Shown piece by piece: positions 36,685 through 45,013 of a DNA stretch of 64,000 bases (positions are counted from its first letter, which is position 1; each line of letters starts with the position of its first letter). Origin of the DNA: Streptomyces tropicalis (lineage in GTDB: Bacteria; Actinomycetota; Actinomycetes; Streptomycetales; Streptomycetaceae); NCBI RefSeq assembly GCF_029269835.1, contig NZ_JARJBB010000015.1, positions 62,001 through 126,000 on the forward strand, in the 5' to 3' direction. The notes below the pieces were generated by a model. It was not told the origin of the DNA, did no database searches, and was given only the letters and a program-made list of their open reading frames with translations. Position numbers and translations under genes: made by a program.

Positions 36685-39600
36685 TCAGCAGGGCGGGGGC
36701 GGGGCGTCCGCGGGACGGTCGGCGCCGCTCCTCGACCGGTCCGGGGACCGCCCCGCCTCCCAGCTCCAGTAGGCATGCTTGAGCCGGGTCGCCAGGACGT
36801 CCGGATGACCGGGGCCCAGCACCCGTAGCTGCGCGGCCAGCAGCTCGGCGAGGGCGGCTGCGGCTCCGGCCGCGTCCCCCGCCTTCGCCCGCCAGTGGGC
36901 GAGGCCGCGCCGGGTGGCGAACGTGCCCGGGTGGTCCTCGCCCCGTACCCGCACATGGTCCGACAGCAGTTCGGCGAGCGCGGCGGCGGCGCCGGCCGCG
37001 TCCCCCGCCCGGCCGCGCCAGTGGATGAGGTTGTGCCGGGTGACCAGCAGATCGGCGTGATCGGGGCCCAGTTGCCGTACCTCGGCGGCCAGGAGCTCGG
37101 CGAGGGCCTCCGCGGCACCCGCCGCGTCCCCCGACTCCCCCCGCCGGCGGGCGAGGCCGCGCCAGGTGGCGTGGGTGTGAGGATGGTCCGGGCCCAGCAC
37201 CCGCAGGCAGTCCTCCAGCAGTTCGGCGAACGTCTCCGCGGCGTCGGCCGCGTCCCCGCCCCAGTGGGCCAGGTCCCGCCGGGCGTGGAGGGTCTCGGGG
37301 TGGTCCTCCCCCTTGACCCGCCTGGTGTGCTCCAGCAGTTCGGCGAAGGCGTCCGCGGCTCCGGCCGCATCCCCCGCCCGGCCGCGCCAGTGGCCGAGGT
37401 TGTGCCGGACATGAAGGGTGTCGGGATGGTCCTCGCCCAGCACCCGCACATGGTCCGGCAGCGACTGGGCGAGGGCCTCCGCGGCACCCGCCGCGTCCCC
37501 CGACTCCCCCTGCCAGTGGGCGTGGTTGTGCCGGGCGCGCAGGGTGTCGGGATGGTCCTCGCCCAGCACCCGCACATGGTCCGGCAGCACCTCGGCGAGC
37601 GTCTGCGCCGCACCCGCCGCGTCCCCCGACTCCCCCCGCCAGCGGGCGAGGTTGTGCCGGACGCGAAGGGTGTCGGGATGGTCGCCGCCCAGCACCCGCA
37701 CATGGTCCGGCAGCACCTCGGCGAGCGTCTGCGCCGCACCCGCCGCGTCCCCCGACTCCCCCCGCCAGCGGGCCAGGCTCTTGCGGGTGGCGAGCGTGTC
37801 GGGATGGTCCGGGCCCAGTACGCGCACGTGGTCCGGCAGCAGCTCGGCGAGAGCCTCCACGGCGCCGGCCGCGTCACCCGACTCCCCCTGCCAGCGCGCG
37901 AGGTTCTTCCGGGTGGCGAGCGTGTCGGGATGGTCCGGCCCCAGCACCCGGATCTGGTGCGGCAGCAGCTCGGCGAACGCGGCCGCGGCGCCCGCCGCAT
38001 CACCCGACTCACCCCGCCAGCGGGCGAGGCCGTGTCGCGTGGCGAGCGTGTCCGGATGGTCGGGTCCCAGCAACCGCACCTGGTCGGCCAGCCGCTGGGC
38101 GGTCGCGGCGCCGGCCTGGGCCCTGTCCCCCGCCTCCCCGCGCCATTGGGCGAGTTCGTGCCTGATGTGCAGGGTCTGCGGGTGCTCCTCGCCCAGGACC
38201 CGCACCAGGTCGGCGAGCAGTTCGGCGAACGTGGCGGCGGCTCCGGCCCCGTCGCCCGCCTTCCCCCGCCAGTAGGCGACGCCGTGCCGGGTCTGGAAGG
38301 TCAGGAGAGCGTCCTCGCCCAGCACCCGCACCTGGTCGACCAGCAACTCGGCGAAGGCGGCCGCCGCACCGGCCGCGTCCCCCGACTCCCCCTGCCACTG
38401 CGCGAGCAGATAGCGGCCGGCGAGGGTCTCGGGGTGGTTCTCGCCCAGCACCCGCACCAGGTCGCCGACCAGCCGGACCGCCGCTGCGGTGGCACCCGTC
38501 CTGTCCCCGGCCCTCCACCGGAAGATGGCGAGGATGTAGCGGGTGGCGAGGGTTTCGGGGTCGTCCTCGCCGAGCACCCGCATCTGGTCGGTCAGGAGTT
38601 CCTCCGCCTGGGCGGTGGCTCCGGCCACGTCCCCGGCCGCCCCGCGGAACATGGCGAGGCAGTAGCGGGCGGTCAGGGTGTCGGGGTGGTCGGGCCCGAG
38701 ACGTGCGGTGGCGGTGTCGGTGAGGCGCTGCAACTCGTCGCGTGCTGCGGTGATCTGACCCGCCTGGCCGAGGCTGATTCCGGCCGCGTACAGCACCTCG
38801 TGTGCTTCCGGCTCGTAGAGGGCCTCTTCGGCGACGGCGGTGAGGGCGGTCGTGTTGGAGCGCAGGGCCCGGGTCAGGTCGGAGTCCCGGTCGAGCTCGG
38901 GCCAGGCCGCGGCCAGGGCGTCGGCGCCGGTCCGGGCGCACGTGTGCTGCTGGTCCGGGGTGAGGGTGTCACGCACGGCGCGCTGGATGAGCTGATGGAC
39001 GCGGACCGCGTGGTGGGGGATGTCGGGCGTGTGGTCGATCAGGTGGAGGCGGTGCAGGGCCCGCAGCGCCCCGACGGCCTCCCTGGCGGAGACCGGGGTG
39101 TTCCCCGGCGGTCCGTCCCGGTCCCCGGTGGGGGCGCGGTGTCCGGCGAGATGGGCGCGGGCGGGCTCGCTGGTCAGCACGGTGTGGGGGATGCCGTTGG
39201 CGTCCAGGAACGCGGCCAGCGCGAGCATCGGACGCGCCAGACCGGCGGGGCGGAGGCTGTCGGCGCGGTCGACGGACAGCGACCAGGCGGCCGCGACGGT
39301 CACGGTCTGGTCGTCGGGCAGGGCGTCGGGAGCGGCATCGGCCAGCGTGGCGGCGCGATCGGTCAGCAGGGACCGGTAGTCGGCCGCGTTCTCACCGGAG
39401 TCGACGAGGTAGGCGGCGGCCTGGGACAGCGCCAGCGGCAAGTACCCGAGGTCGTCGGCGAGTCCGGCGAGGTCCTCCTCCGACTCGGTGCGGCCGTGGG
39501 CGGCCAGCGCGGCGGTGAGGTAGGCGGCGGCCTCGGACGGCATGAAGACGCCGACCTCGATCAGGCGGCGGTCGGCTCCGGTCAGAGCGGCATCGCGGCG

Positions 39601-40353
39601 TCGGGTGGTGACCAGGGTCCGGCCGTACGGAGTGGACGGCGGCCACAGGCCGGTCAGGTCGGCCGGGTCGGCGACGTCGTCCAGGACGACCAGCCATCTG
39701 CATGCGCGCTCCGGGTTCCGGGCCGTCAGCCAGGCCAGGAAGGATGCGGCGGCCCGCTCGGCGTCCTCGGGGTCGGCCCGGCAAAGCTCGACTCCGGCCT
39801 GGGCGTAGCCGGTGACCACGGCCGATCGGGTGCCGGCCGTGACCCACACCAGCACGTCCACTTCGGCGGCCTGCCAGGCGGCGTGCGCGTAGTCGGCCGC
39901 GAGCTGGGTCTTCCCCACTCCGCCCATGCCGGTCAGGACCTGGCACAGCACCGCGGTGCCACCGTCCCGGACGGCCAGCCTGAGCCGCTCCGCCTCGGCG
40001 CGGTGCTGGAAGGACTGCGCCCTGGCCGGGGGCACTCCGACCTGGTGCGGCCACGGGGCGGGTTCCTGCGGTGCACGACGCTGGACCACGGTCATGTTGC
40101 CGCTGACGGCGACGGCGCCGGGCCCCCTCGCCGTCGCGTCCCCGGTGCCGGACACCTGCAGGGGCACCGTGGGACCGGTGTCGTGGAAGGGTCCCCGGTG
40201 GCCGCTCACCGCCGTCCCGCCGGCCACGGCGTGCGCGTCGCCGGTGTCCACCGCCGCCGCGTGCGACGCGCTCCCGCGGGGGTCCGGGACGGAGGCGGGC
40301 ACGGTGGCGTCGTCCGCGGGACCGTCGGGCCGGTCAGCCGCTGTAGTCGACAC
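36685..40353 (-). CDS. NLR-like STAND protein: glycine-rich motif, NB-ARC, TPR repeats
   Basis: A 1222-aa protein with the NLR layout. Residues 1-95 are low-complexity and hold a motif twice: TGDAHAVAGGTAVSG (37-51) and TGDATARGPGAVAVSG (70-85). The NB-ARC ATPase (about 115-420) has P-loop GMGGVGKT (142-149), Walker B LVVLDDV (221-227), TLVTTRRR and LGYLPLALSQ. From about 540 to 1200 there are roughly 16 TPR units of 42 aa (LARWRGESGDAAGA...RVLGPDHPDTLATR). Such proteins bind a ligand on the repeats and then oligomerise. The gene overlaps the preceding small gene by 20 bases and that protein carries the same motif, so they very likely work together as sensor and effector. Confidence 0.9.
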   Translation of the reverse strand: MSTTAADRPDGPADDATVPASVPDPRGSASHAAAVDTGDAHAVAGGTAVSGHRGPFHDTGPTVPLQVSGTGDATARGPGAVAVSGNMTVVQRRAPQEPAPWPHQVGVPPARAQSFQHRAEAERLRLAVRDGGTAVLCQVLTGMGGVGKTQLAADYAHAAWQAAEVDVLVWVTAGTRSAVVTGYAQAGVELCRADPEDAERAAASFLAWLTARNPERACRWLVVLDDVADPADLTGLWPPSTPYGRTLVTTRRRDAALTGADRRLIEVGVFMPSEAAAYLTAALAAHGRTESEEDLAGLADDLGYLPLALSQAAAYLVDSGENAADYRSLLTDRAATLADAAPDALPDDQTVTVAAAWSLSVDRADSLRPAGLARPMLALAAFLDANGIPHTVLTSEPARAHLAGHRAPTGDRDGPPGNTPVSAREAVGALRALHRLHLIDHTPDIPHHAVRVHQLIQRAVRDTLTPDQQHTCARTGADALAAAWPELDRDSDLTRALRSNTTALTAVAEEALYEPEAHEVLYAAGISLGQAGQITAARDELQRLTDTATARLGPDHPDTLTARYCLAMFRGAAGDVAGATAQAEELLTDQMRVLGEDDPETLATRYILAIFRWRAGDRTGATAAAVRLVGDLVRVLGENHPETLAGRYLLAQWQGESGDAAGAAAAFAELLVDQVRVLGEDALLTFQTRHGVAYWRGKAGDGAGAAATFAELLADLVRVLGEEHPQTLHIRHELAQWRGEAGDRAQAGAATAQRLADQVRLLGPDHPDTLATRHGLARWRGESGDAAGAAAAFAELLPHQIRVLGPDHPDTLATRKNLARWQGESGDAAGAVEALAELLPDHVRVLGPDHPDTLATRKSLARWRGESGDAAGAAQTLAEVLPDHVRVLGGDHPDTLRVRHNLARWRGESGDAAGAAQTLAEVLPDHVRVLGEDHPDTLRARHNHAHWQGESGDAAGAAEALAQSLPDHVRVLGEDHPDTLHVRHNLGHWRGRAGDAAGAADAFAELLEHTRRVKGEDHPETLHARRDLAHWGGDAADAAETFAELLEDCLRVLGPDHPHTHATWRGLARRRGESGDAAGAAEALAELLAAEVRQLGPDHADLLVTRHNLIHWRGRAGDAAGAAAALAELLSDHVRVRGEDHPGTFATRRGLAHWRAKAGDAAGAAAALAELLAAQLRVLGPGHPDVLATRLKHAYWSWEAGRSPDRSRSGADRPADAPPPPC
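36860..38690 (-). repeat. 126-bp tandem repeats encoding the TPR units
   Basis: The TPR part of the NLR-like gene is built from 126-bp (42-aa) units. Neighbouring units are very similar in DNA: a stretch of about 86 bases is identical between roughly 37561-37646 and 37687-37772, and others differ by few bases. This indicates recent duplication or gene conversion inside the gene. Confidence 0.8.
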
Positions 40354-40831
40354 CGGTGCTCGCCCTGCTGCCGGTGCCGTCCGCGGTGGCGTCCCCGGTG
40401 TGCTGCACGGTCGCCGAGCCGCTGCCGGCGCCGCCCGGTCGCACCACCCCGGTGCTGGCGGTACCGCCCCCGGTCGCCCGGCCCGCGCCGGTGTCGGAGG
40501 CGATGTCCACCGGTCCTGCCGCCTGCAGGTCGGCCACCGCCCCGGCCAGGGCGGCCGCGAAGTCGGCGTCGTGCTCGACGGCGTCGTCCAGCGAGTCGGT
40601 CAGCCGTCGCCTCGTCCGGTCGGAGGGCTCGTCCTGTCCCGCATCGGCCTCCTCCCTCGCCCGCGCCAACGCCGGATCGTCCCCCAGCTTCGCGCTGATC
40701 AGCCCGTGCAGCCGGTCCATCCCCGCGTCCAGCCCCCGGTCGACCTCCGCGTCGGCCCGTCCGGCCACCCTCCTGGCCTTCCGGACCAGCCAGGCGAACG
40801 CGTAACCGACCGCGATCTCCACACCCGTCAT
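40334..40831 (-). CDS. Small helical protein with C-terminal amyloid-like motif; likely effector partner of the NLR-like protein
   Basis: A 165-aa protein from the ATG at 40831 (GAGGGGG upstream). Residues 1-24 (EIAVGYAFAWLVRKARRVAG) are an amphipathic or membrane-inserting helix. Residues 25-105 are predicted helical and charged. The C-terminal 55 residues are Gly/Ala/Thr-rich and hold a motif twice: TGAGRATGGGTASTG (114-128) and TGDATADGTGSRASTG (145-160), ending GVDYSG. The same motif occurs twice at the N-terminus of the overlapping NLR-like protein. This matches the architecture of Bell-type effectors (helical membrane domain plus amyloid signalling motif) paired with bacterial NLRs. Inference: the NLR templates aggregation, and the helical domain then attacks the membrane. 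Confidence 0.8.
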   Translation of the reverse strand: MTGVEIAVGYAFAWLVRKARRVAGRADAEVDRGLDAGMDRLHGLISAKLGDDPALARAREEADAGQDEPSDRTRRRLTDSLDDAVEHDADFAAALAGAVADLQAAGPVDIASDTGAGRATGGGTASTGVVRPGGAGSGSATVQHTGDATADGTGSRASTGVDYSG

Positions 40832-41168
40832 CACGACCCCCTCGTCAGCGTGGACATGTGTCACACCGAACGTACCCGTGCCGGGGGTGTCCCGGGCGTG
40901 GTTCCCCTTCGCCGCGGGGTGCTGGACGCCGCCGGAGGGCACGTCCTGCCGCGCTCGGCCGACGGGGCGACCCGGCACGTCCCCTCGGGGACGTGACCCG
41001 AGGCCGCGTGGCCCGGGTCCGCCGGACAGGGCCGACGCCTCGGCCCCCGCCACACCGCTGCGCGCCGCGGCCGTCGCACGCGTGCGGCCGTACGACGAAC
41101 ACCGGCGTCGGGGCTGCGCACCGCGAACATTTCGAATATCCCGCCGATCACGGGCATAGAGTTGCCGT
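40832..41168. other. Divergent intergenic region
   Basis: About 340 bases between the small effector-like gene and the methyltransferase gene, on opposite strands. No gene is supported; open frames here are arginine-rich and lack starts with ribosome sites. Promoters for both sides are expected but I could not assign them. The last 60 bases (41110-41165) are less GC-rich. Confidence 0.45.
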
Positions 41169-41771
41169 GTGATCGACAACGTGCGCGAGACACAGGCCGC
41201 TTACGACGCCATCGCGTCGGAGTACGCGAGGCGATGGGCCGGACCGGACCAGCAGTGGGTCACCGCGGAGCTGGAGCATCTCTCCGCTGTGCTTCCCTCT
41301 GGGGCCCGTGTCGCGGACGTCGGATGCGGCCCCGGTCATCACACCCGGCTGCTGCGCGAGCGCGGGTTCCGAGCCGTCGGCTTCGACCTGACGCTGGGAA
41401 TGCTCGCGTCGCACGGGGTACCGGGTGTCGTCCAGGCGGACATGCGCGCTCTGCCGGTGGCGACGGAGTCGTTCGACGCGATGTGGTGCGCGGCCGCGCT
41501 CCTCCATGTCCCCCGGCCCGATGTTCCCGACGCTCTCGCCGAGTTCACGCGTGTGCTGCGTCCGGGCGGGCACCTGCTGACCAGTGTCGCCGAGGGCGAC
41601 GGTGAACTCTGGGAGCCCGTCTCCTACGCGTCGAGCCGGCGGCGCTGGTACGTCCTGCACCGGCTGGAGACGTTCACCGGTCACCTGCGTGCAGCGGGCT
41701 TCGAGGTGACCGGCCGGGCCCGCCGGTCGACGCACCGTGAATGGCTGCACATCCGGGCCCGCCGGATCTGA
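41169..41771 (+). CDS. Class I SAM-dependent methyltransferase (Methyltransf_11 type)
   Basis: A 200-aa protein starting at GTG 41169. It has the Rossmann SAM-binding motif VADVGCGPGHHTRLL, the acidic loop GFDLTLGMLASHGV, the motif II/III region VVQADMRALPVATESFDAMWCAAALLHVP, and LRPGGHLLTSVAEGDGE. The substrate is not known. No ribosome site is evident (TTGCCGT precedes the GTG), so it may be translated from a leaderless mRNA. It is convergent with the pentapeptide-repeat gene; the hairpin at 41810-41828 separates them. It is also divergent from the NLR-like locus. Confidence 0.92.
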   Translation: MIDNVRETQAAYDAIASEYARRWAGPDQQWVTAELEHLSAVLPSGARVADVGCGPGHHTRLLRERGFRAVGFDLTLGMLASHGVPGVVQADMRALPVATESFDAMWCAAALLHVPRPDVPDALAEFTRVLRPGGHLLTSVAEGDGELWEPVSYASSRRRWYVLHRLETFTGHLRAAGFEVTGRARRSTHREWLHIRARRI

Positions 41772-41809
41772 CACGACGGTCCGATCACCACGTACGCCGT
41801 GCGGCGGCG

Positions 41810-41828
41810 ACGCCCCACGGGGGCGTCC
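41810..41828. terminator. 8-bp hairpin between convergent genes
   Basis: GACGCCCC (41810-41817) and GGGGCGTC (41821-41828) enclose ACG, midway between the methyltransferase and pentapeptide-repeat genes. Confidence 0.6.
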
Positions 41829-41834
41829 GGGTCG

Positions 41835-42797
41835 CTACCAGTGGGCGGGGCGGGTGAGGGCCGGCGGGAGCGCGGTGGCGGTGTCGCCGCGGGCCGAGTC
41901 GAGCTGGGCCTGGGTGAGGAAGAGGGCCCCGGTGAGGTCGGCGCCGCTCAGGTCGGCGTCGCGGAGGTCGGCCCCGATCAGGTCGGCGTCGCGCAGGTCC
42001 GCACCGGTGAGGTCGGCGGCGACGAGAAGGGCACCGCGCAGACTCGCCCCCCTGAGGTCGGCACCCATGAGACGGGCGCCCATCAGGTCGGCCCCGCGGT
42101 GGTTCCTCCTCCGGCCGGGCGTCCCCGCGCGGGCCAGGTCACTGGCGCGCAGCAGCAGGGCGTTGACCTCGTCGCGCAGCGCGTTCGCGTCGAGCTTCGC
42201 GATCGAGTCCGCGGTGCCGCGGGTGAGACCGTCGACGTGTGCCAGGGTCCGCCGCAGGTCGGCGTGGACCGGGCGGGCCGGGGCGAGGCCGAGGGCCTCG
42301 GTGAGGTACCACATCAGCTCGTGCAGTTGGCGCATCACGGGGAACACCGCGAACATCGGGCCCGCGGTCTCCGGCGCCCGGCGCCAGTCCGTGCCGCCGA
42401 AGGTGGTCTGCGAGACCTTCTGCCCGGCGCCGAAGCAGTCGAAGACCGTGCAGCCGGGATAGCCCTTGTCGCGCAACTGCGCGTGGATGCCGCAGCGGAA
42501 GTCCGCCCGAAGGTTTCCGCACGGCTTTCCGGCGGGCTTGCCGGCCGCGAAGTCGGGGGAACGGGCGAAGGGCAGCGCGACGCAGCACAGCCCGAAGCAG
42601 GCGGCGCAGTCGGCGTGCAGGTCCTCGCGGTCGCCGCGGTCCTCGCGCACCTTCGGGTCGGGCAGGGGTTGCGCGGGAGGGCGGCCGGCCCCGCCCGTGC
42701 CCGCGCCGCCCGCGCCGGTGGACCGCCTGCGGCCGCCGGACCCGGAGGGGCGCTTGCGGCCCCCGGACGGGGAAGGGGCTCCGTGCTGTGGTGTCAC
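41835..42797 (-). CDS. Pentapeptide-repeat protein with an N-terminal cysteine-rich domain
   Basis: A 320-aa protein from GTG 42797, which has GGAGAG 8 bases upstream; an upstream start at 42881 has no better site. After a Gly/Ser/Arg-rich start, a Cys-rich part reads DLHADCAACFGLCCVALPFARS, then CGNLRADFRCGIHAQL and GYPGCTVFDCFGAG, with eight or more cysteines. A helical part (about 150-225) follows. The C-terminal 95 residues are pentapeptide repeats A(D/N)LxG (GADLMGARLMGADLRGASLRG...). The repeats form a right-handed quadrilateral helix that mimics DNA. The cysteine part may bind metal. The function is unknown. Confidence 0.88.
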   Translation of the reverse strand: MTPQHGAPSPSGGRKRPSGSGGRRRSTGAGGAGTGGAGRPPAQPLPDPKVREDRGDREDLHADCAACFGLCCVALPFARSPDFAAGKPAGKPCGNLRADFRCGIHAQLRDKGYPGCTVFDCFGAGQKVSQTTFGGTDWRRAPETAGPMFAVFPVMRQLHELMWYLTEALGLAPARPVHADLRRTLAHVDGLTRGTADSIAKLDANALRDEVNALLLRASDLARAGTPGRRRNHRGADLMGARLMGADLRGASLRGALLVAADLTGADLRDADLIGADLRDADLSGADLTGALFLTQAQLDSARGDTATALPPALTRPAHW

Positions 42798-42949
42798 CGT
42801 CTGTGCTCTCCGGCTGTGATGCGGGCGGACACCACGTCCCGTGATGCTCCGAGAAACGGCGTCCATTCTCGCAGACGGCACGGCACGCCCGGCCTGATCG
42901 GGCGGGGCCGGAGCGTGCGCCGAGGCCGGGGCACGCCCCGCAGCGGAGA

Positions 42950-42971
42950 GGCCGGCCCGCGGGGGCCGGCC
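42950..42971 (-). terminator. 9-bp GC hairpin after the ABC exporter gene
   Basis: GGCCGGCCC (42950-42958) and its complement (42963-42971) enclose GCGG, about 35 bases downstream of the ABC exporter stop on the minus strand. Confidence 0.65.
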
Positions 42972-43006
42972 CGTGCCCGGGCCCCCGCCGAGGACGACGG
43001 CCGGTA

Positions 43007-44950
43007 TCAGGCCTGGGGTACCGCCTCCCCCGCGACCGCCGTCAAGTCCCGCGCGGCCGCCGGCGGTTCGCCGGCCGCCGGCGTCTCCTCCGGGCGCTCG
43101 AACTGGGTGCGGTACAACTCCGCGTACCGGCCGCCCGCGGCCAGGAGTTCGTCGTGCGTGCCCTGTTCGACGATGCGGCCCGCCTCGACGACGAGGATCG
43201 CGTCGGCGGCCCGCACGGTGGACAGCCGGTGCGCGATGACGATCGCGGTGCGGTCCGCGAGCGCTTCGGTGAGCGCCTCCTGCACCGCGGCCTCGGAGGT
43301 GTTGTCCAGGTGCGCGGTCGCCTCGTCGAGGACGACGACCCGCTGCCGGGCCAGGAGCAGCCGGGCGATGGTCATCCGCTGGCGCTCGCCGCCGGAGAGG
43401 CGGTAGCCGCGCTCCCCCACGACGGTGTCGAGGCCGTCGGGCAGGTCCCGGACCAGGCCGTCGAGGCGGGCCCGGCGCAGGGCGTCCCAGAGGTCCTCGT
43501 CGGTGGCGGTGGGGCGGGCGAGCAGCAGGTTGGCGCGGACCGAGTCGTGGAAGAGGTGGCCGTCCTGGGTGACCATGCCGAGGGTGGCCCGCAGGGAGGC
43601 CGCGGTCAGGTCGCGCACGTCGACGCCGCCGATGCGCACGGCGCCCTCGTCGACGTCGTAGAGCCGGGGCAGCAGATGGGCGATCGTGGACTTGCCGGCG
43701 CCGGAGGAGCCGACGAGGGCGACGGTCCGGCCGGGCTCGGCGCGGAAGGAGACGCCGTGCAGCACCGCGGACCCGGCGCGCTGGTCCAGGCTTGCGACCT
43801 CCTCCAGCGAGGCCAGGGACACCTGGTCGGCGGCGGGGTAGGCGAAGCGGACGCCGTCGAACTCGACGGCGACGGGACCCGGCGGGACGTCACGGGCGTC
43901 CTCGCGCTCCTCGACCAGCGGCTTCAGGTCGAGCACCTCGAAGACCCGCTCGAAGCTGACCAGCGCGCTCATCACCTCCACCCGGGCGCCGGCGAGGGCG
44001 GTCAGCGGCGCGTACAGGCGGGTCAGCAGCATCGCGAGCGAGACGACGGCGCCGGGTGCGAGGGAGCCGCGCAGGGCGAGGGAGCCGCCGAGGCCGTAGA
44101 CCAGGGCGAGCGCCAGCGACGACACCAGCGTGAGCGCGGTGATGAACGCCGACTGGGCGGTCGCGGTGCGGATGCCGATGTCCCGGACCAGGGCGGCCCG
44201 GGCGGCGAACTCCCGCGACTCCTGCTCGGGCCGGCCGAACAGCTTGACCAGGGTGGCACCGGGCGCGGAGAAGCGCTCGGTCATCCGGGTGCCCATCGCC
44301 GCGTTGAGGGTGGCCGCCTCCCGCTGCATCCCGGCCATCCGGCTGCCCATGCGCCGGGCGGGGATCACGAACACCGGCAGCAGGACCAGCGCGAGCAGCG
44401 TGATCTGCCAGGACAGGGTGAGCATGACGGCGAGCGTCAGCAGCAGGGTGACGATGTTGCTGACCACGCCGGACAGGGTGTTGCTGAACGCGCGCTGGGC
44501 GCCGATGACGTCGTTGTTGAGACGGGAGACCAGCGCTCCCGTACGGGTGCGTGTGAAGAACGCGACCGGCATGCGCTGCACGTGATCGAACACCGCCGTG
44601 CGCAGGTCGAGGATGAGGCTTTCGCCGAGCGTCGCCGACAGCCGGCGGCCGAGGATCCCGAGTGCGGCCTCCCCCAGCGCGATCAGCGCGATGAGCACGG
44701 CCAGGCGGACGACGGTGCCCGGGTCTCCGCCCGACACGATCACGTCGACGACCCGGCCGGCGAGTACGGGCGTCGCCACGGCCAGCAGCGCGGTCACCAC
44801 CCCGAGGAGGACGAAGTGCACGATCCGGCGGCGGTGCGGGCGGGCGAACGCGGCGATGCGCCGCAGCGTCGCGCGGGCGAGGGGACGGCGCTCCTGCTGC
44901 GCGGTCATGACGCTGTGCAGCTGCGTCCACGCGGTGGTTTCCAAGCTCAT
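43007..44950 (-). CDS. ABC exporter, fused membrane and ATPase domains
   Basis: A 647-aa half-transporter. The membrane domain (about 40-335) has six helices (IVHFVLLGVVTALLAVATPVL, VVRLAVLIALIALGEAALGIL and others). The ATPase domain has the A loop FAYPAADQ, Walker A GSSGAGKST, signature YRLSGGERQRMTIARLL, Walker B VVVLDEATAHLD and H loop IAHRLS. It should work as a homodimer exporting a drug or lipid. The promoter is MerR-like with a 19-base spacer. The ATG at 44950 lies only 7 bases after the -10 box, so the mRNA is probably leaderless. The MerR regulator is not next to it. It is divergent from the membrane protein gene at 45014. Confidence 0.94.
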   Translation of the reverse strand: MSLETTAWTQLHSVMTAQQERRPLARATLRRIAAFARPHRRRIVHFVLLGVVTALLAVATPVLAGRVVDVIVSGGDPGTVVRLAVLIALIALGEAALGILGRRLSATLGESLILDLRTAVFDHVQRMPVAFFTRTRTGALVSRLNNDVIGAQRAFSNTLSGVVSNIVTLLLTLAVMLTLSWQITLLALVLLPVFVIPARRMGSRMAGMQREAATLNAAMGTRMTERFSAPGATLVKLFGRPEQESREFAARAALVRDIGIRTATAQSAFITALTLVSSLALALVYGLGGSLALRGSLAPGAVVSLAMLLTRLYAPLTALAGARVEVMSALVSFERVFEVLDLKPLVEEREDARDVPPGPVAVEFDGVRFAYPAADQVSLASLEEVASLDQRAGSAVLHGVSFRAEPGRTVALVGSSGAGKSTIAHLLPRLYDVDEGAVRIGGVDVRDLTAASLRATLGMVTQDGHLFHDSVRANLLLARPTATDEDLWDALRRARLDGLVRDLPDGLDTVVGERGYRLSGGERQRMTIARLLLARQRVVVLDEATAHLDNTSEAAVQEALTEALADRTAIVIAHRLSTVRAADAILVVEAGRIVEQGTHDELLAAGGRYAELYRTQFERPEETPAAGEPPAAARDLTAVAGEAVPQA

Positions 44951-44957
44951 GGGAGAG

Positions 44958-44988
44958 AACCTAGGACCTCAAGCATCGTTGAGGTCAA
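44958..44988 (-). promoter_or_regulatory. MerR-type promoter with 19-bp spacer and dyad operator
   Basis: On the minus strand TTGACC (44983-44988), a 19-base spacer, and TAGGTT (44958-44963). Inside is the dyad ACCTCAA-6-TTGAGGT. An over-long spacer with a dyad between the boxes is the signature of MerR-family control, where the activator twists the DNA. The -10 is 7 bases before the ABC exporter ATG. Confidence 0.8.
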
Positions 44989-45013
44989 TGTGCGCGCCGC
45001 GAAGGACCAGCCG

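Noticed and set aside
36895..40698. Very long plus-strand open frame opposite the NLR-like gene
   Set aside because: Its codon bias is the mirror of the real gene, its sequence is low-complexity Gly/Arg/Val, and the minus strand holds clear NB-ARC and TPR motifs.
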